In this document: positions 1 through 12,600 of the stretch, in pieces | Layout of the letters: each line of letters starts with the position of its first letter | Position numbering within the stretch: position 1 is the first letter of the stretch | NCBI GenBank assembly: GCA_903902915.1 | Contig: CAIUWR010000045.1 | Coordinates: forward strand, 186,001 to 250,000 | Length of the DNA stretch: 64,000 nt | Direction of reading: 5' to 3' | DNA from: an uncultured Hyphomicrobiales bacterium | GTDB taxonomy: Bacteria > Pseudomonadota > Alphaproteobacteria > Rhizobiales > Beijerinckiaceae | Notes under the pieces: model-generated | What the model saw: only the letters and a program-made list of their open reading frames with translations | What the model was told of the DNA's origin: nothing | Database searches by the model: none | Position numbers and translations under genes: made by a program

Positions 1-1018
1 TGTAGACCGGACGATATTTCGCCGAACGGACCCGCGAGGTGTCGAGCCAGGGCAGGAAGCAGAGCACGAGGATGGCGGAGAACATCGCCATCACGCCGCC
101 AAGCTTCGAAGGCACGGCGCGCAGGATCGCGTAGAAGGGCAGATAATACCATTCCGGCACGATGTGCGAGGGCGTCGAAAGCGGGTTCGCCTCGATATAG
201 TTGTCCGCATGACCGAGATAATTCGGCACGTAGAAGACCCACCAGGCGAAGAAAATCATGAAGCAGACCATCGCGAAACCATCCTTGATGGTCGCGTAGG
301 GGGTGAAGGGGAGCGTGTCGCGCGCCACATTCTTCACTTCGACGCCATCAGGATTGTTCTGGCCGACCACATGCAGCGCCCACACATGCAGGACGACGAC
401 GCCCGCGATCATGAAGGGGAGCAGATAGTGGAGCGAGAAGAAGCGGTTCAGGGTCGGATTGTCGACCGAGTAGCCGCCCCACAGCCAGGTGGTGATCGAC
501 TCGCCCACGAGGGGGATCGCCGAGAACAGATTGGTGATCACGGTGGCGCCCCAGAAGCTCATCTGGCCCCAGGGAAGCACATAGCCCATGAAGCCGGTGG
601 CCATCATCAGCAGGTAAATGATCACGCCGAGGATCCAGAGCACCTCGCGGGGCGCCTTGTAGGAGCCGTAATAGAGGCCGCGCAGCATATGGATATAGAC
701 GGCCACGAAGAACATCGAGGCGCCGTTGGCGTGGGTGTAGCGCAGCATCCAGCCCCAGTTCACGTCGCGCATGATGTGCTCGACGGAGTTGAAGGCGTAA
801 TCCACATGCGGCGTGTAGTGCATGACGAGCACGATGCCGGTGAGGATCTGCACCACCAGCATTACGCTGAGGATGCCGCCGAAGGTCCACCAGTAGTTGA
901 GGTTTCGCGGCGTCGGATAGGCCACGAACGACGAATGGATGAGCCCCATGATGGGCAGGCGGCTCTCGAACCAGCGGCCGATGGCGCTTTTGGGAACGTA
1001 AGTGGAATGTCCGCTCAT
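1..1018 (-). CDS. petB: Cytochrome b subunit of the bc1 complex, C-terminus truncated at window edge
   Basis: Reverse translation from ATG at 1018: [70 protein letters not shown]..., typical cytochrome b. Missing from the ORF track because it runs off the window. Confidence 0.95.
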   Translation of the reverse strand, partial: MSGHSTYVPKSAIGRWFESRLPIMGLIHSSFVAYPTPRNLNYWWTFGGILSVMLVVQILTGIVLVMHYTPHVDYAFNSVEHIMRDVNWGWMLRYTHANGASMFFVAVYIHMLRGLYYGSYKAPREVLWILGVIIYLLMMATGFMGYVLPWGQMSFWGATVITNLFSAIPLVGESITTWLWGGYSVDNPTLNRFFSLHYLLPFMIAGVVVLHVWALHVVGQNNPDGVEVKNVARDTLPFTPYATIKDGFAMVCFMIFFAWWVFYVPNYLGHADNYIEANPLSTPSHIVPEWYYLPFYAILRAVPSKLGGVMAMFSAILVLCFLPWLDTSRVRSAKYRPVY

Positions 1019-1084
1019 GTGATGATCTCTTGCAAAAAGCTGGAAGGCTGGGTGGCGCGCGGGGCGGATCCCCGCTCGCGGCGC

Positions 1085-1606
1085 TTAGCCGATGGTCAGC
1101 TTGGTGTCGGAGGCGAAGACGTAATTCGGCACTTCGAGGTTTTTCGGCGCAGGGCCCTTACGAATGCGGCCGGAGGTGTCATAGACCGAGCCGTGGCACG
1201 GGCAGAACCAACCCTCGTATTCGCCCTGATGGCCGAGCGGAATGCAGCCCAGATGGGTGCAGACGCCGATCACAACGAGCCATTCCGGCTTCTTGACGCG
1301 CTGGGCGTCCGTCTGAGGATCAGGCAACTGGGCCAGCGGCGCATCGGCCGCCTCCTCGATTTCCTTCTTCGTGCGATGGCGCACGAAGATCGGCTTGCCG
1401 CGCCACTTCACAGTGACGATGACGCCTTCGCCGATGGCCGAAAGATCGACGTCGATCGGCGCGCCCGCCGCGATGGTCGAGGCGTCCGGGTTCATCTGGC
1501 TGATCAGCGGCCAGGCGACCGAGCCGACGGCGACAGCGCCAGCGGCGCCCGTCGCGATGAAGAGCATATCCCTGCGAGTCGGTTCGACCGACGATGCATT
1601 TGCCAC
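1085..1606 (-). CDS. petA: Ubiquinol-cytochrome c reductase Rieske iron-sulfur subunit
   Basis: CTHLGC...CPCHGS Rieske motifs and TAT-like N-terminus (TRRDMLFIATGAAGAVA). Likely GTG start at 1606, inside a longer ORF. Confidence 0.95.
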   Translation of the reverse strand: MANASSVEPTRRDMLFIATGAAGAVAVGSVAWPLISQMNPDASTIAAGAPIDVDLSAIGEGVIVTVKWRGKPIFVRHRTKKEIEEAADAPLAQLPDPQTDAQRVKKPEWLVVIGVCTHLGCIPLGHQGEYEGWFCPCHGSVYDTSGRIRKGPAPKNLEVPNYVFASDTKLTIG

Positions 1607-1931
1607 GATGGACCCCCAAAACCTGGTTCGTCCGCCAGAACCGGCGAACCGGGCGTGGCGGTGGGCTTTCTGACTTTGCCGGACAACCCGGCATCGTGTG
1701 TGCCTATTTGCAGCGCTCGCGCGCCGCAATGCGACCCATCGCCGCTTGTGCGACAGCCCGAGGCCAGACGCGCGAGGCGGCCCGGCTTTCGCGGACGTGA
1801 AATGAGCGCGCGGTATTTCGCACCCTTCGCCCCGCTTGTCCATAGCGGCGACGCTGCGGCGAGGCCCCGGCGCAAAGGCTCGCCCCTCTCTTTGGTCGAC
1901 CTTGCGGCGCCTCGATGATACGACGCATTCC

Positions 1932-2414
1932 ATGTCGCTCGCTCTCGCCCTCTACCAGCCAGATATTCCCCAGAATTGCGGGACCATGTTGCGCCTTTGC
2001 GCCTGCCTTGGCGTGGAGGCGTCCATCATAGAGCCGGCCGGCTTCCCGGTCAGCGACCGGCATTTCCGCCGCTCGGGGATGGATTATCTTGATGCGGTCA
2101 ATGTGACCCGCCACGTTTCCTGGCGCGCTTTTGAGGCGTGGCGCGCGCCCACGGGCCGCAGGCTTGTCCTTTTATCCACAAGCGCCGCCCTGCCCTTCAC
2201 CGATTTCGCCTTCGCGCCGGACGACATTCTCATGGTGGGCCGCGAATCGGCAGGCGCGCCGGAGGACGTTCATGCGGTCGCCGACGCCCGCATCCTGATC
2301 CCCATCCGCCCGGGCATGCGCTCGCTCAATGTGGCGGTCTGCGCGGCCATGGCGCTGGGGGAGGCGCTGCGCCAGACCGGCCTCTATCCAGCGATGGCGA
2401 CCGGCGGCGAATAA
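1932..2414 (+). CDS. trmL: tRNA (cytidine(34)-2'-O)-methyltransferase, SPOUT family
   Basis: MSLALALYQPDIPQNCGTMLRLCACLG...VGRESAGAPEDV...IPIRPGMRSLNVAVCAAMALGEALRQT, TrmL/SpoU-like. Confidence 0.92.
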   Translation: MSLALALYQPDIPQNCGTMLRLCACLGVEASIIEPAGFPVSDRHFRRSGMDYLDAVNVTRHVSWRAFEAWRAPTGRRLVLLSTSAALPFTDFAFAPDDILMVGRESAGAPEDVHAVADARILIPIRPGMRSLNVAVCAAMALGEALRQTGLYPAMATGGE

Positions 2415-2504
2415 AGCCGTCCGGCCCGCTGGCCCTGATGCGCGATTATGCTAACATTTTGGCTGATTCTTCACCCCACGCTCGGCAAAAGCGGAGAAAG
2501 CATC

Positions 2505-2699
2505 ATGGCGTTGGTACCTGGCGATGTCGTGCAACTGAAGTCCGGCGGTCCCCTGATGACCGTCGTCGCATTGGAAAAGACCGATGTGCGCTGCATCTGG
2601 CACAGCCAGTCCGCCGAAGCTCTCTGCTCCGCTCTGATCCCCGCCGCCGCGCTCGACCATATCGACCTCGCCGATGACGAGGATGAGGACGAGGATTAG
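2505..2699 (+). CDS. YodC-like DUF2158 family small protein
   Basis: MALVPGDVVQLKSGGPLMTVVALEKTDVRCIWHSQ resembles DUF2158; acidic DEDEDED tail. Confidence 0.75.
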   Translation: MALVPGDVVQLKSGGPLMTVVALEKTDVRCIWHSQSAEALCSALIPAAALDHIDLADDEDEDED

Positions 2700-2772
2700 G
2701 GAGCGTCGCGACGCAAGGCCGCAAGAGCCGCCTTTACGTCGGCCGCGCCGCGTCATCAATTTATGAATCGGA

Positions 2773-3219
2773 TCAAAACCTGCCGCTTTGGCTGATGCGA
2801 CCGGGCAAACCGACCTCAGCTTGATGGGCCCGTTGATCGGCAAGCGTGCGCGGTGGAGTGGCGGCGGCGCCGATCAGAATTTCGGCAGGAATGCCCAGAT
2901 GCTTGTGGAGCGCCCGGATCATGGCGGGGGTCAGCGGCCGCTTGCCCGAGAGCACCTCTGAGACCCTGCTCCGGTCGCCAATGTAAGGCTCGAGATCGCG
3001 CGGCGCGAGCCCGGCCTGTTCCATGCGAAAGCGGATCGCTTCCAATGGGGTTGGCAGCTCGATGGGAAACTGTCTAGCCTCGTAGGCTCCCACCAGATCG
3101 GCAAGCACGGAAAGTTCGTCGATTTCAGGAGAACCCGCCTGCGCATCCATGAGCGCGTCGATCCGCGCAAGCGCCGCCTGGTGGTCTGCTTCCGTCCGGA
3201 TCGGGGTGATGCGCGCCAT
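2773..3219 (-). CDS. higA: HigA-like antitoxin (HTH)
   Basis: AIRFRMEQAGLAPRDLEPYIGDRSRVSEVLSGKRPLTPAMIRALHKHLGIP, HTH antitoxin pattern; directly downstream of a HigB-like gene. Confidence 0.85.
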   Translation of the reverse strand: MARITPIRTEADHQAALARIDALMDAQAGSPEIDELSVLADLVGAYEARQFPIELPTPLEAIRFRMEQAGLAPRDLEPYIGDRSRVSEVLSGKRPLTPAMIRALHKHLGIPAEILIGAAATPPRTLADQRAHQAEVGLPGRISQSGRF

Positions 3220-3221
3220 GT

Positions 3222-3518
3222 CTAGACCTTCTCCACATCGATCTTGTCATATTCGGAATGAGTGCCGAACCATCGAACAGCGACAATGCCAGCCGGGAAA
3301 TTGATCTTCGCGATCAACCGGAACCGGTTGCCGTCAATGTCAAAGACATATCTGTCGCCGACCTTGTCAGCTGCGGGATAGGATTTTCGGACATCCTGAA
3401 AGGAGGACCAGACCGTCGCTTGCGACCCAACCACAACGATCCACGCCGCCAGCCGCCGGGCGACAGGGGAATGCCGCTTCTGCGCCTCCACAATGAGGTC
3501 CAAGCCGACTAACTTCAT
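3222..3518 (-). CDS. higB: HigB-like mRNA interferase toxin
   Basis: 98 aa; ATVWSSFQDVRKSYPAADKVGDRYVFDIDGNRFRLIAKINFPAGIVAVRWFGTHSEYDKI matches the HigB_toxin pattern; 2-nt gap to higA. Confidence 0.88.
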   Translation of the reverse strand: MKLVGLDLIVEAQKRHSPVARRLAAWIVVVGSQATVWSSFQDVRKSYPAADKVGDRYVFDIDGNRFRLIAKINFPAGIVAVRWFGTHSEYDKIDVEKV

Positions 3519-3592
3519 ATAAAGCGTTCCCCGGCAAGGAGCAATGCGGCGCTACATGAAACAGGTTCGTTGCGCTGGATTTTTGCAAATCG

Positions 3593-3606
3593 TTACATTT
3601 ATGTAA
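3593..3606. promoter_or_regulatory. Candidate HigBA operator palindrome TTACAT-TT-ATGTAA
   Basis: 6+6 bp perfect inverted repeat, 75-88 nt upstream of the higB start codon. Confidence 0.45.
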
Positions 3607-3671
3607 TGAACAGCTGAAGCCTATCAATTGTCAATCGGAGCAGCCCGACAGGCCTCAACGCCCGGCTCCGC

Positions 3672-4064
3672 CTAGCCGCCCGCTCCCCGCTCCCCGAAGG
3701 TCCACAACTTGTGGGCGGCGAAGTTCCAGAAGAAGACGATGCCTGTCGTGGCGACCCGGGCGATAAGAAAGGGAATCCCGATCTGCTCGGCGAAAACCCA
3801 CATGAACAATCCGGTCAGCGAGAACCCGACCGCCATCACGCCCGCGAAGCGCAGGCCAGCTTGCACATGGTCGCGCTCGGTCGCGAAGGTGTGGGCGCGG
3901 TTGAGCAGGTAATTGACCAGTCCCCCCACCAGGTAACCCACCAGCGCGCCAATGACCGGGTTGACCCCGAAGACTTCGCTCGCCAGCGCGAACACCCCGT
4001 AATCCGCCACAAGCGAAACGAGGCCGACGCCGAAAAAAGTTGAGATCTGGCGAGGAAGCGACAT
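3672..4064 (-). CDS. GtrA family membrane protein
   Basis: Four hydrophobic segments; MSLPRQISTFFGVGLVSLVADYGVFALASEVFGVNPVIGALVGYLVGGLVNYLLNRAHTF, GtrA pattern. Confidence 0.9.
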   Translation of the reverse strand: MSLPRQISTFFGVGLVSLVADYGVFALASEVFGVNPVIGALVGYLVGGLVNYLLNRAHTFATERDHVQAGLRFAGVMAVGFSLTGLFMWVFAEQIGIPFLIARVATTGIVFFWNFAAHKLWTFGERGAGG

Positions 4065-4186
4065 GCGCCTGCTCTAGACTCGGGCGCGGCGCTTGTCACC
4101 CCGGCGATTCAACGCGGGCTTGGCGCTCCAGGCTGTTGGCAACCTGCGGCGGGGCTTCCCAAGGGCTCGATTCTCGTCTAGGTAGC

Positions 4187-4294
4187 GTGGACATTTCGGG
4201 CCGGGGCGCCTCCCGCTCGAATTCCCCATCAGGGTTTCCGCCCACCAGGGTTTTCGTAAAAGGACGCGCTCGGGCCCGACGGAAGGGCCGATAG
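4187..4294 (+). other. Candidate Arg-rich leader peptide upstream of carB (hypothetical)
   Basis: GTG-initiated 35-codon frame [35 protein letters not shown] whose stop codon lies in the loop of the terminator hairpin. Confidence 0.3.
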
Positions 4295-4308
4295 CGCGGC
4301 CTTTTTTT
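4283..4308 (+). terminator. Intrinsic terminator in carB leader
   Basis: AAGGGCCG-atagcg-CGGCCTTTTTTT: 5 GC-rich pairs, extendable to 8, with a 7-T run; 63 nt before the carB start. Confidence 0.65.
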
Positions 4309-4370
4309 GTGTGCCCAGCATCGCCGGAGCAGCCGGCTCGCCGGACCCCGGCGCTCCAGAACGAGTGACC

Positions 4371-7856
<3,486 letters not shown>

Positions 7857-7970
7857 TCAGGCAGAACCGGACCTGTTCGCGGGATCGCCTCCCGCGAGCG
7901 TCGGCATTGTGGCGCTTCCGGAAGGTGGAGCTCCCGAACGCCGCATGCGAGATTGGAAAGAGATTCGAAG

Positions 7971-8444
7971 ATGGACAAAGTCCCTATGACCGTCCCCGGC
8001 TTTGCGGCACTTGAGGCGGAGCTGAAGCGCCGCCAGCAAGAGGAGCGGCCACGCATCATTCAGGCGATCTCGGAAGCGCGCTCCCATGGCGACCTCTCGG
8101 AGAACGCCGAATATCACGCGGCCAAGGAGTCCCAATCGCTCAACGAGGGGCGGATCGCCGAGCTCGAGGACAAATTGTCCCGCGCCGAAGTGATCGACGT
8201 GACCAAGCTCTCAGGCGCCACCGTGAAATTTGGCGCCACCCTCACCCTCATCGACGAGGACACCGAGGAGGAGAAGATCTACCAGATCGTCGGCGAGGCC
8301 GAGGCGGATGTGAAGAGCGGCAAGGTCTCCATCACCTCCCCCATCGCCCGTGCCCTCATCGGCAAAAAAGTTGGCGACACCGTCGAGGTGAACACACCGG
8401 GCGGCGGCAAGAGCTATGAAGTGCTGAAGGTCGTTTTCGTCTGA
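7971..8444 (+). CDS. greA: Transcription elongation factor GreA
   Basis: [55 protein letters not shown], GreA signature. Confidence 0.97.
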   Translation: MDKVPMTVPGFAALEAELKRRQQEERPRIIQAISEARSHGDLSENAEYHAAKESQSLNEGRIAELEDKLSRAEVIDVTKLSGATVKFGATLTLIDEDTEEEKIYQIVGEAEADVKSGKVSITSPIARALIGKKVGDTVEVNTPGGGKSYEVLKVVFV

Positions 8445-8492
8445 GGCTGAGGGCGCGCGCAGGCGTCCTCGCCCGTCCTTGGGACGTCATTT

Positions 8493-8520
8493 CGGCCCGC
8501 ATTCGCGGGCCGATTTTATT
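8493..8520. terminator. Intrinsic terminator between convergent greA and KGG gene
   Basis: CGGCCCGC-attc-GCGGGCCG followed by ATTTTATT: 8-bp perfect stem. Confidence 0.8.
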
Positions 8521-8773
8521 CGGGCTTCTTGGCCCGGCTCACCACGGAAGCCTGCGCGGCGCGACGCGCCAGATCCTTGTCCTGATGAAACATCCGGTGC
8601 TCAGGCGGGACCGCCGATCCGCCGATGCGCCCGGCCTCCGCAGCAAGCGTCGCATCGCGCGAGAAAGCGCGCTTTTCAGGCGGGACGGATTTGCCGCCCA
8701 TGCGGGCGATTTCGCTCCGGCGTTCGGGCGACAGGCAAGCGAGGCCGCGTTTGCGCTTTTCGATCTTCTCCAT
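8516..8773 (-). CDS. KGG-motif stress-induced-like small protein
   Basis: MEKIEKRKRGLACLSPERRSEIARMGGKSVPPEKRAFSRDATLAAEAGRIGGSAVPPEHRMF: two G-G motif units like the KGG family. Confidence 0.6.
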   Translation of the reverse strand: MEKIEKRKRGLACLSPERRSEIARMGGKSVPPEKRAFSRDATLAAEAGRIGGSAVPPEHRMFHQDKDLARRAAQASVVSRAKKPE

Positions 8774-9060
8774 GCGAACTCCACGCAATCGATCAAGCCC
8801 CGGAGGGCTGGAAAACGAGTGGGAACACTCGTTGGACGGGTCGGATCGGCGATGGACGCGAGATCAAATAGCTTTTCTTTTTCTGAGCGCACTTGACGCT
8901 TAAACAAGGCCTTCGGCAAGACTTAAAAATAGAAAAATCATTTTAAAACAATGTATTAATTGTCATCCGAATGCTTCGCCCGCGTGTCGTTCGACCATCG
9001 CGGCGGCTTTCGTTGAACCCGCCCCTTGGCTTCGGCGTCGTCTGGCGCTACAGCCCGGAC

Positions 9061-10077
9061 ATGACTTCCCCCCTCTCTGAAAGCTCCACTCCGACCTTGC
9101 CGCAGGGAACCACCGCCTGGGTGCTCGCCTCCGGCAAGGTGGGCCACGAGGTGCATTGCATCGGCATCGCCCGCGAGCTGGGGCTGGAGCCAGTGCTGAA
9201 GCAGGTGCGGCCCCGCGCCCTCTTCGCGGCGCTCTCGCCCTTTGGTCCCATCGACCCGCGCGATTCCGCCCACAGGCCCGGCAGCCTGCTGGCGGCGCCC
9301 CCCTTTCCCGACCTGGTGTTCGCCGCCGGGCGCGTCACCGTGCCCTATCTGCGCCATCTGCGCCGGGCCTCGGGCGGACGCAGCTTCACCATTTTCCTGC
9401 AAGACCCGCGCACGGGCGCGGGCACGGCGGATCTGCTATGGGCGCCCGAGCACGACAAATTGCGCGGCGAAAACGTGGTGGTGACGCTCACCTCCCCCCA
9501 TCCGCTGCGGCCCCATGTGCTGGCGGCCGCTCGGGCCGCTCCCGATCCGCGCCTCGCCAGCCTGCCCCACCCGCGCGTCGCCATGGTGCTGGGCGGGCCG
9601 AGCGCCCATCATCGCTTCGAGGACAAGGATGTGGCCGCGCTGGTGGGCATCGCGACGGATCTCGCGGCCTCAGGGTGCGGCGTCATGGTCACCCCCTCGC
9701 GCCGCACGCCCGAGCGCCTCACCACGGCGCTGGCGGAGGCGCTGGCGGGCAAGGCCGCCTTCGTCTGGGACGGGGCGGGCGACAATCCCTATGCCGCCAT
9801 GATCGCGCTGGCGGACGCCATCGTGGTGACCGGCGACAGCGTCAACATGGTGGGCGAGGCGCTGGCGGCGGGCGTGCCCGTGCAAGTCTATGAGCCCAGC
9901 GGCGGCCATCCCAAGATCGCGGGTTTCGTCGAGAAGCTGGCGCAGGCGGGCCATGTGCGGCGCTGGGCGGGCCAGCTGGAGCGCTGGGACAATCCCCCTC
10001 TCGACGCCACCTCCCGCATCGCAGGCGAAATCGCCCGGCGCTACGGCGCCTTCCGGGCCGCATCACCAAACCGCTGA
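9061..10077 (+). CDS. Mitochondrial fission ELM1 family protein (DUF1022)
   Basis: TTAWVLASGKVGHEVHCIGIARELGLEPVLKQVRP...VMVTPSRRTPERL...ADAIVVTGDSVNMVGEALAAGVPVQVYEP. Confidence 0.88.
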   Translation: MTSPLSESSTPTLPQGTTAWVLASGKVGHEVHCIGIARELGLEPVLKQVRPRALFAALSPFGPIDPRDSAHRPGSLLAAPPFPDLVFAAGRVTVPYLRHLRRASGGRSFTIFLQDPRTGAGTADLLWAPEHDKLRGENVVVTLTSPHPLRPHVLAAARAAPDPRLASLPHPRVAMVLGGPSAHHRFEDKDVAALVGIATDLAASGCGVMVTPSRRTPERLTTALAEALAGKAAFVWDGAGDNPYAAMIALADAIVVTGDSVNMVGEALAAGVPVQVYEPSGGHPKIAGFVEKLAQAGHVRRWAGQLERWDNPPLDATSRIAGEIARRYGAFRAASPNR

Positions 10078-10542
10078 GACGGGCGCCCCTTCCAGAACCT
10101 CCTTGAGGCGCGCGCGGCTCGCCCGCGCGGTTCCCTCGGGCAAATGGTCCACAGGGAAAAAGCCGCTCTCGGCGATTTCCCAATCCGCCCCGCGCGGATG
10201 GGTCTGCGCGACGTCGCGCGCCACATAGACCAGCACATGGTCGCGCTTCGTCACGAATGTGTTGAGATAGACCCCATGCAGCACGGGCGCGCCGGTCAGC
10301 TCGATATGACCCTCTTCCCGCAGCTCCCGCGCCAGAGCTTCCAGCGCCGTCTCCCCAACCTCCACGCCCCCGCCCGGCAAATGCCAGCCGGGCAGGTAGG
10401 AATGGCGCACAAGAAACACGCAGCCCTGCTTATCCAGCGCCACCGCGCGCACGCCCATGGTCAGCGGCCGGGCGAGCCGGAACCACAGATGCGAGGCGTG
10501 CTGGAGGGCGCGCAGGAGCGGACGGGGGAGATGGCCGAGCAT
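10063..10542 (-). CDS. NUDIX hydrolase
   Basis: Nudix box GGGVEVGETALEALARELREEGHIEL. Its 3' end overlaps the convergent ELM1-like gene by 15 nt. Confidence 0.9.
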   Translation of the reverse strand: MLGHLPRPLLRALQHASHLWFRLARPLTMGVRAVALDKQGCVFLVRHSYLPGWHLPGGGVEVGETALEALARELREEGHIELTGAPVLHGVYLNTFVTKRDHVLVYVARDVAQTHPRGADWEIAESGFFPVDHLPEGTARASRARLKEVLEGAPVSAVW

Positions 10543-10637
10543 GGACCGAACCTACGCCCCGCCGTCCGCCTTGCACAGGTCTTTGGGGCCATTTGACGCG
10601 GCGGCGGCTTGGCTGGTTGACTCAGGAAACCTGAAGA

Positions 10638-10652
10638 TTAGAAGAATTCTAA
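10638..10652. promoter_or_regulatory. ICE (iron control element)-like Irr box
   Basis: TTAGAA-GAA-TTCTAA, perfect 6-bp arms with 3-nt spacer, 19-33 nt upstream of the mbfA start; close to the Irr ICE consensus TTTAGAA-N3-TTCTAAA. Confidence 0.75.
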
Positions 10653-10670
10653 GATGCCCTGGAGCCGCCG

Positions 10671-11642
10671 GTGAAAAGCTTTTCCGAACTGACCCCGCGC
10701 GAAATTCTCGCCCTCGCCATTTCGTCCGAGGAAGAGGACTCGCGCATCTATATGGCCTTCGCCGAAGATCTGCGCGAGCGTTATCCCACCTCCGCCAAGG
10801 TCTTCGAGGAGATGGCCGAGGAGGAGACCAGCCATAGGCACATGCTGCTCGGAATCTACGAGACGCGCTTTGGCAAGGTGTTGCCGCCCATCCGCCGCGA
10901 GGACGTGAAGGGCTTTCTGCGCCGCCGCCCGATCTGGCTGACCGCGAATCTGCCGCTGGAGACCATCCGCAAGGAAGCGGAGAACATGGAATTTCAGGCC
11001 GCCCGCTTCTATGAGCGCGCCGCCGAACGCACCACCGATGTGGAGGTGCGCAAGCTGCTGGGCGATCTGGCGGAAGTCGAGAAGGGCCACAAGACCCACG
11101 CCCACAAGCTGGAACAGGCCCTGCTCACCGAAGAGGCGCTGGAGGAAGAGGACAAGACGCGCCACCGCATGTTCGTGCTGCAATATGTGCAGCCGGGCCT
11201 CGCGGGCCTGATGGATGGATCGGTCTCCACCCTGGCGCCGCTCTTCGCCGCCGCTTTCGCCACCCACAGCAACTGGCAGACTTTTCTGGTGGGTCTCGCA
11301 GCCTCCATCGGCGCGGGCATCAGCATGGGCTTCGCCGAGGCCCTGTCGGATGATGGCTCGCTCACCGGGCGCGGCTCGCCCTGGCTGCGTGGCGGCATCT
11401 GCGGCTTGATGACCACCGTGGGCGGCATCGGCCACACCATGCCCTATCTGGTGCCCGACGGCTGGAACAACGCCTTCTGGATCGCCACCGCGATTGCGGG
11501 CGTCATCGTCTTCATCGAATTGTGGGCCATCGCCTGGGTGCGCGCCCGCTACATGGACACGCCTTTCCTGCAAGCGGTCTTCCAGATCGTGCTGGGCGGC
11601 GCCATCGTGCTGGCGGCGGGGATCCTGATCGGCGGGGCTTAG
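10671..11642 (+). CDS. mbfA: Membrane-bound ferritin-like iron exporter MbfA (rubrerythrin domain plus VIT1-like membrane domain)
   Basis: N-terminal ferritin-like region (SSEEEDSRIYMAFAEDLRERYP..EMAEEETSHRHML..) and C-terminal VIT/CCC1-like membrane domain. GTG start with GGAG ribosome site. Confidence 0.93.
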   Translation: MKSFSELTPREILALAISSEEEDSRIYMAFAEDLRERYPTSAKVFEEMAEEETSHRHMLLGIYETRFGKVLPPIRREDVKGFLRRRPIWLTANLPLETIRKEAENMEFQAARFYERAAERTTDVEVRKLLGDLAEVEKGHKTHAHKLEQALLTEEALEEEDKTRHRMFVLQYVQPGLAGLMDGSVSTLAPLFAAAFATHSNWQTFLVGLAASIGAGISMGFAEALSDDGSLTGRGSPWLRGGICGLMTTVGGIGHTMPYLVPDGWNNAFWIATAIAGVIVFIELWAIAWVRARYMDTPFLQAVFQIVLGGAIVLAAGILIGGA

Positions 11643-11677
11643 GGCGCGCTGAACAACGCCAGCGATAAGAAGCGCGC

Positions 11678-11814
11678 GACCCCCACCCCGTCTCGCTGAC
11701 GCGAGCCGACCCTCCCCACAGGGGGGAGGGTGAAGGCGCCAACGATCTGAATTATCTATATGAAACGCCTGCCGATCCCATCCCCCTTGTGGGGAGGGGT
11801 GCGGGGTGGGGGTC
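11678..11814. repeat. Intergenic inverted-repeat element (REP/MITE-like), convergent-gene spacer
   Basis: Left arm GACCCCCACCCCG..CCCTCCCCACAGGGGGGAGGG and right arm CCCATCCCCCTTGTGGGGAGGGGTGCGGGGTGGGGGTC are inverted copies; each arm also contains a smaller hairpin. Confidence 0.8.
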
Positions 11815-11868
11815 CAGGCGGCTCCGGCGTTAGCGTGGACCAGATCAGTCGAGCTCTGAAGTTAAAAA

Positions 11869-12600
11869 CTACTTGAAACTCGCCCCGATGAACTGCTGCA
11901 ACTCCGCCGTCTGAGGCGCCGCAAAGAGCGCCTTGGGCGCCCCCTGTTCATGCACCCGGCCCTGATGCATGAAGACCAGCTTTGTGCCGACATCGCGCGC
12001 GAAGCGCATTTCGTGGGTGACGAGGATCAGCGTCATGTCCTCGCCCGCCAGTTTCTCCACCACGCGCAAAACTTCGTTGACGAGTTCGGGATCCAGCGCC
12101 GAGGTGATCTCGTCGCAGAGCAGCGCCTTGGGCCGCATGGCCAGCGCGCGGGCGATGGCGACCCGTTGTTGCTGGCCCCCCGAGAGCTGGCTGGGATAGG
12201 CGTCGCGCTTCTCCGCGAGCCCCACCTTGGCGAGCATTTCAAGACCCAGTTCGCGCGCCCGCCCCTCGCCCATCTTTTCCACCACGCGCGGCGCCAGCGT
12301 CACATTGCCCAGCGCAGTCAGATGGGGAAACAGATTGAACTGCTGAAACACCATGCCAACATGACGGCGCAGGGCGCGCATGTCGGTCTTCGCGCCGCCG
12401 ACCTCCAACCCATCGACCATGATGGAGCCCGCGTCATGGGTCTCCAGCCCGTTGACGCAGCGCAGCAGCGTGCTCTTGCCCGACCCCGAACGCCCGATGA
12501 TGGCGACGACGTCGCCCTTTTCCACGGGGAGCGAAACGCCTTTCAGCACCTCGTTGGCGCCGAAGCTCTTGCGGACATCGACGATGCTAACCAGCGGCAT
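11869..12600 (-). CDS. Polar amino-acid ABC transporter ATP-binding protein (GlnQ/HisP type)
   Basis: Walker [18 protein letters not shown] signature, Walker [13 protein letters not shown]. Confidence 0.95.
   Translation of the reverse strand: MPLVSIVDVRKSFGANEVLKGVSLPVEKGDVVAIIGRSGSGKSTLLRCVNGLETHDAGSIMVDGLEVGGAKTDMRALRRHVGMVFQQFNLFPHLTALGNVTLAPRVVEKMGEGRARELGLEMLAKVGLAEKRDAYPSQLSGGQQQRVAIARALAMRPKALLCDEITSALDPELVNEVLRVVEKLAGEDMTLILVTHEMRFARDVGTKLVFMHQGRVHEQGAPKALFAAPQTAELQQFIGASFK

Noticed and set aside
164-1918. 584-aa plus-strand ORF across the cytochrome b/Rieske region
   Set aside because: Antisense to clear bc1 genes; no domain-like sequence.
8925-8960. Possible CtrA site in the AT-rich region TTTTAAAACAATGTATTAATTG
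   Set aside because: Spacing between TTAA half-sites is 9, not 7.
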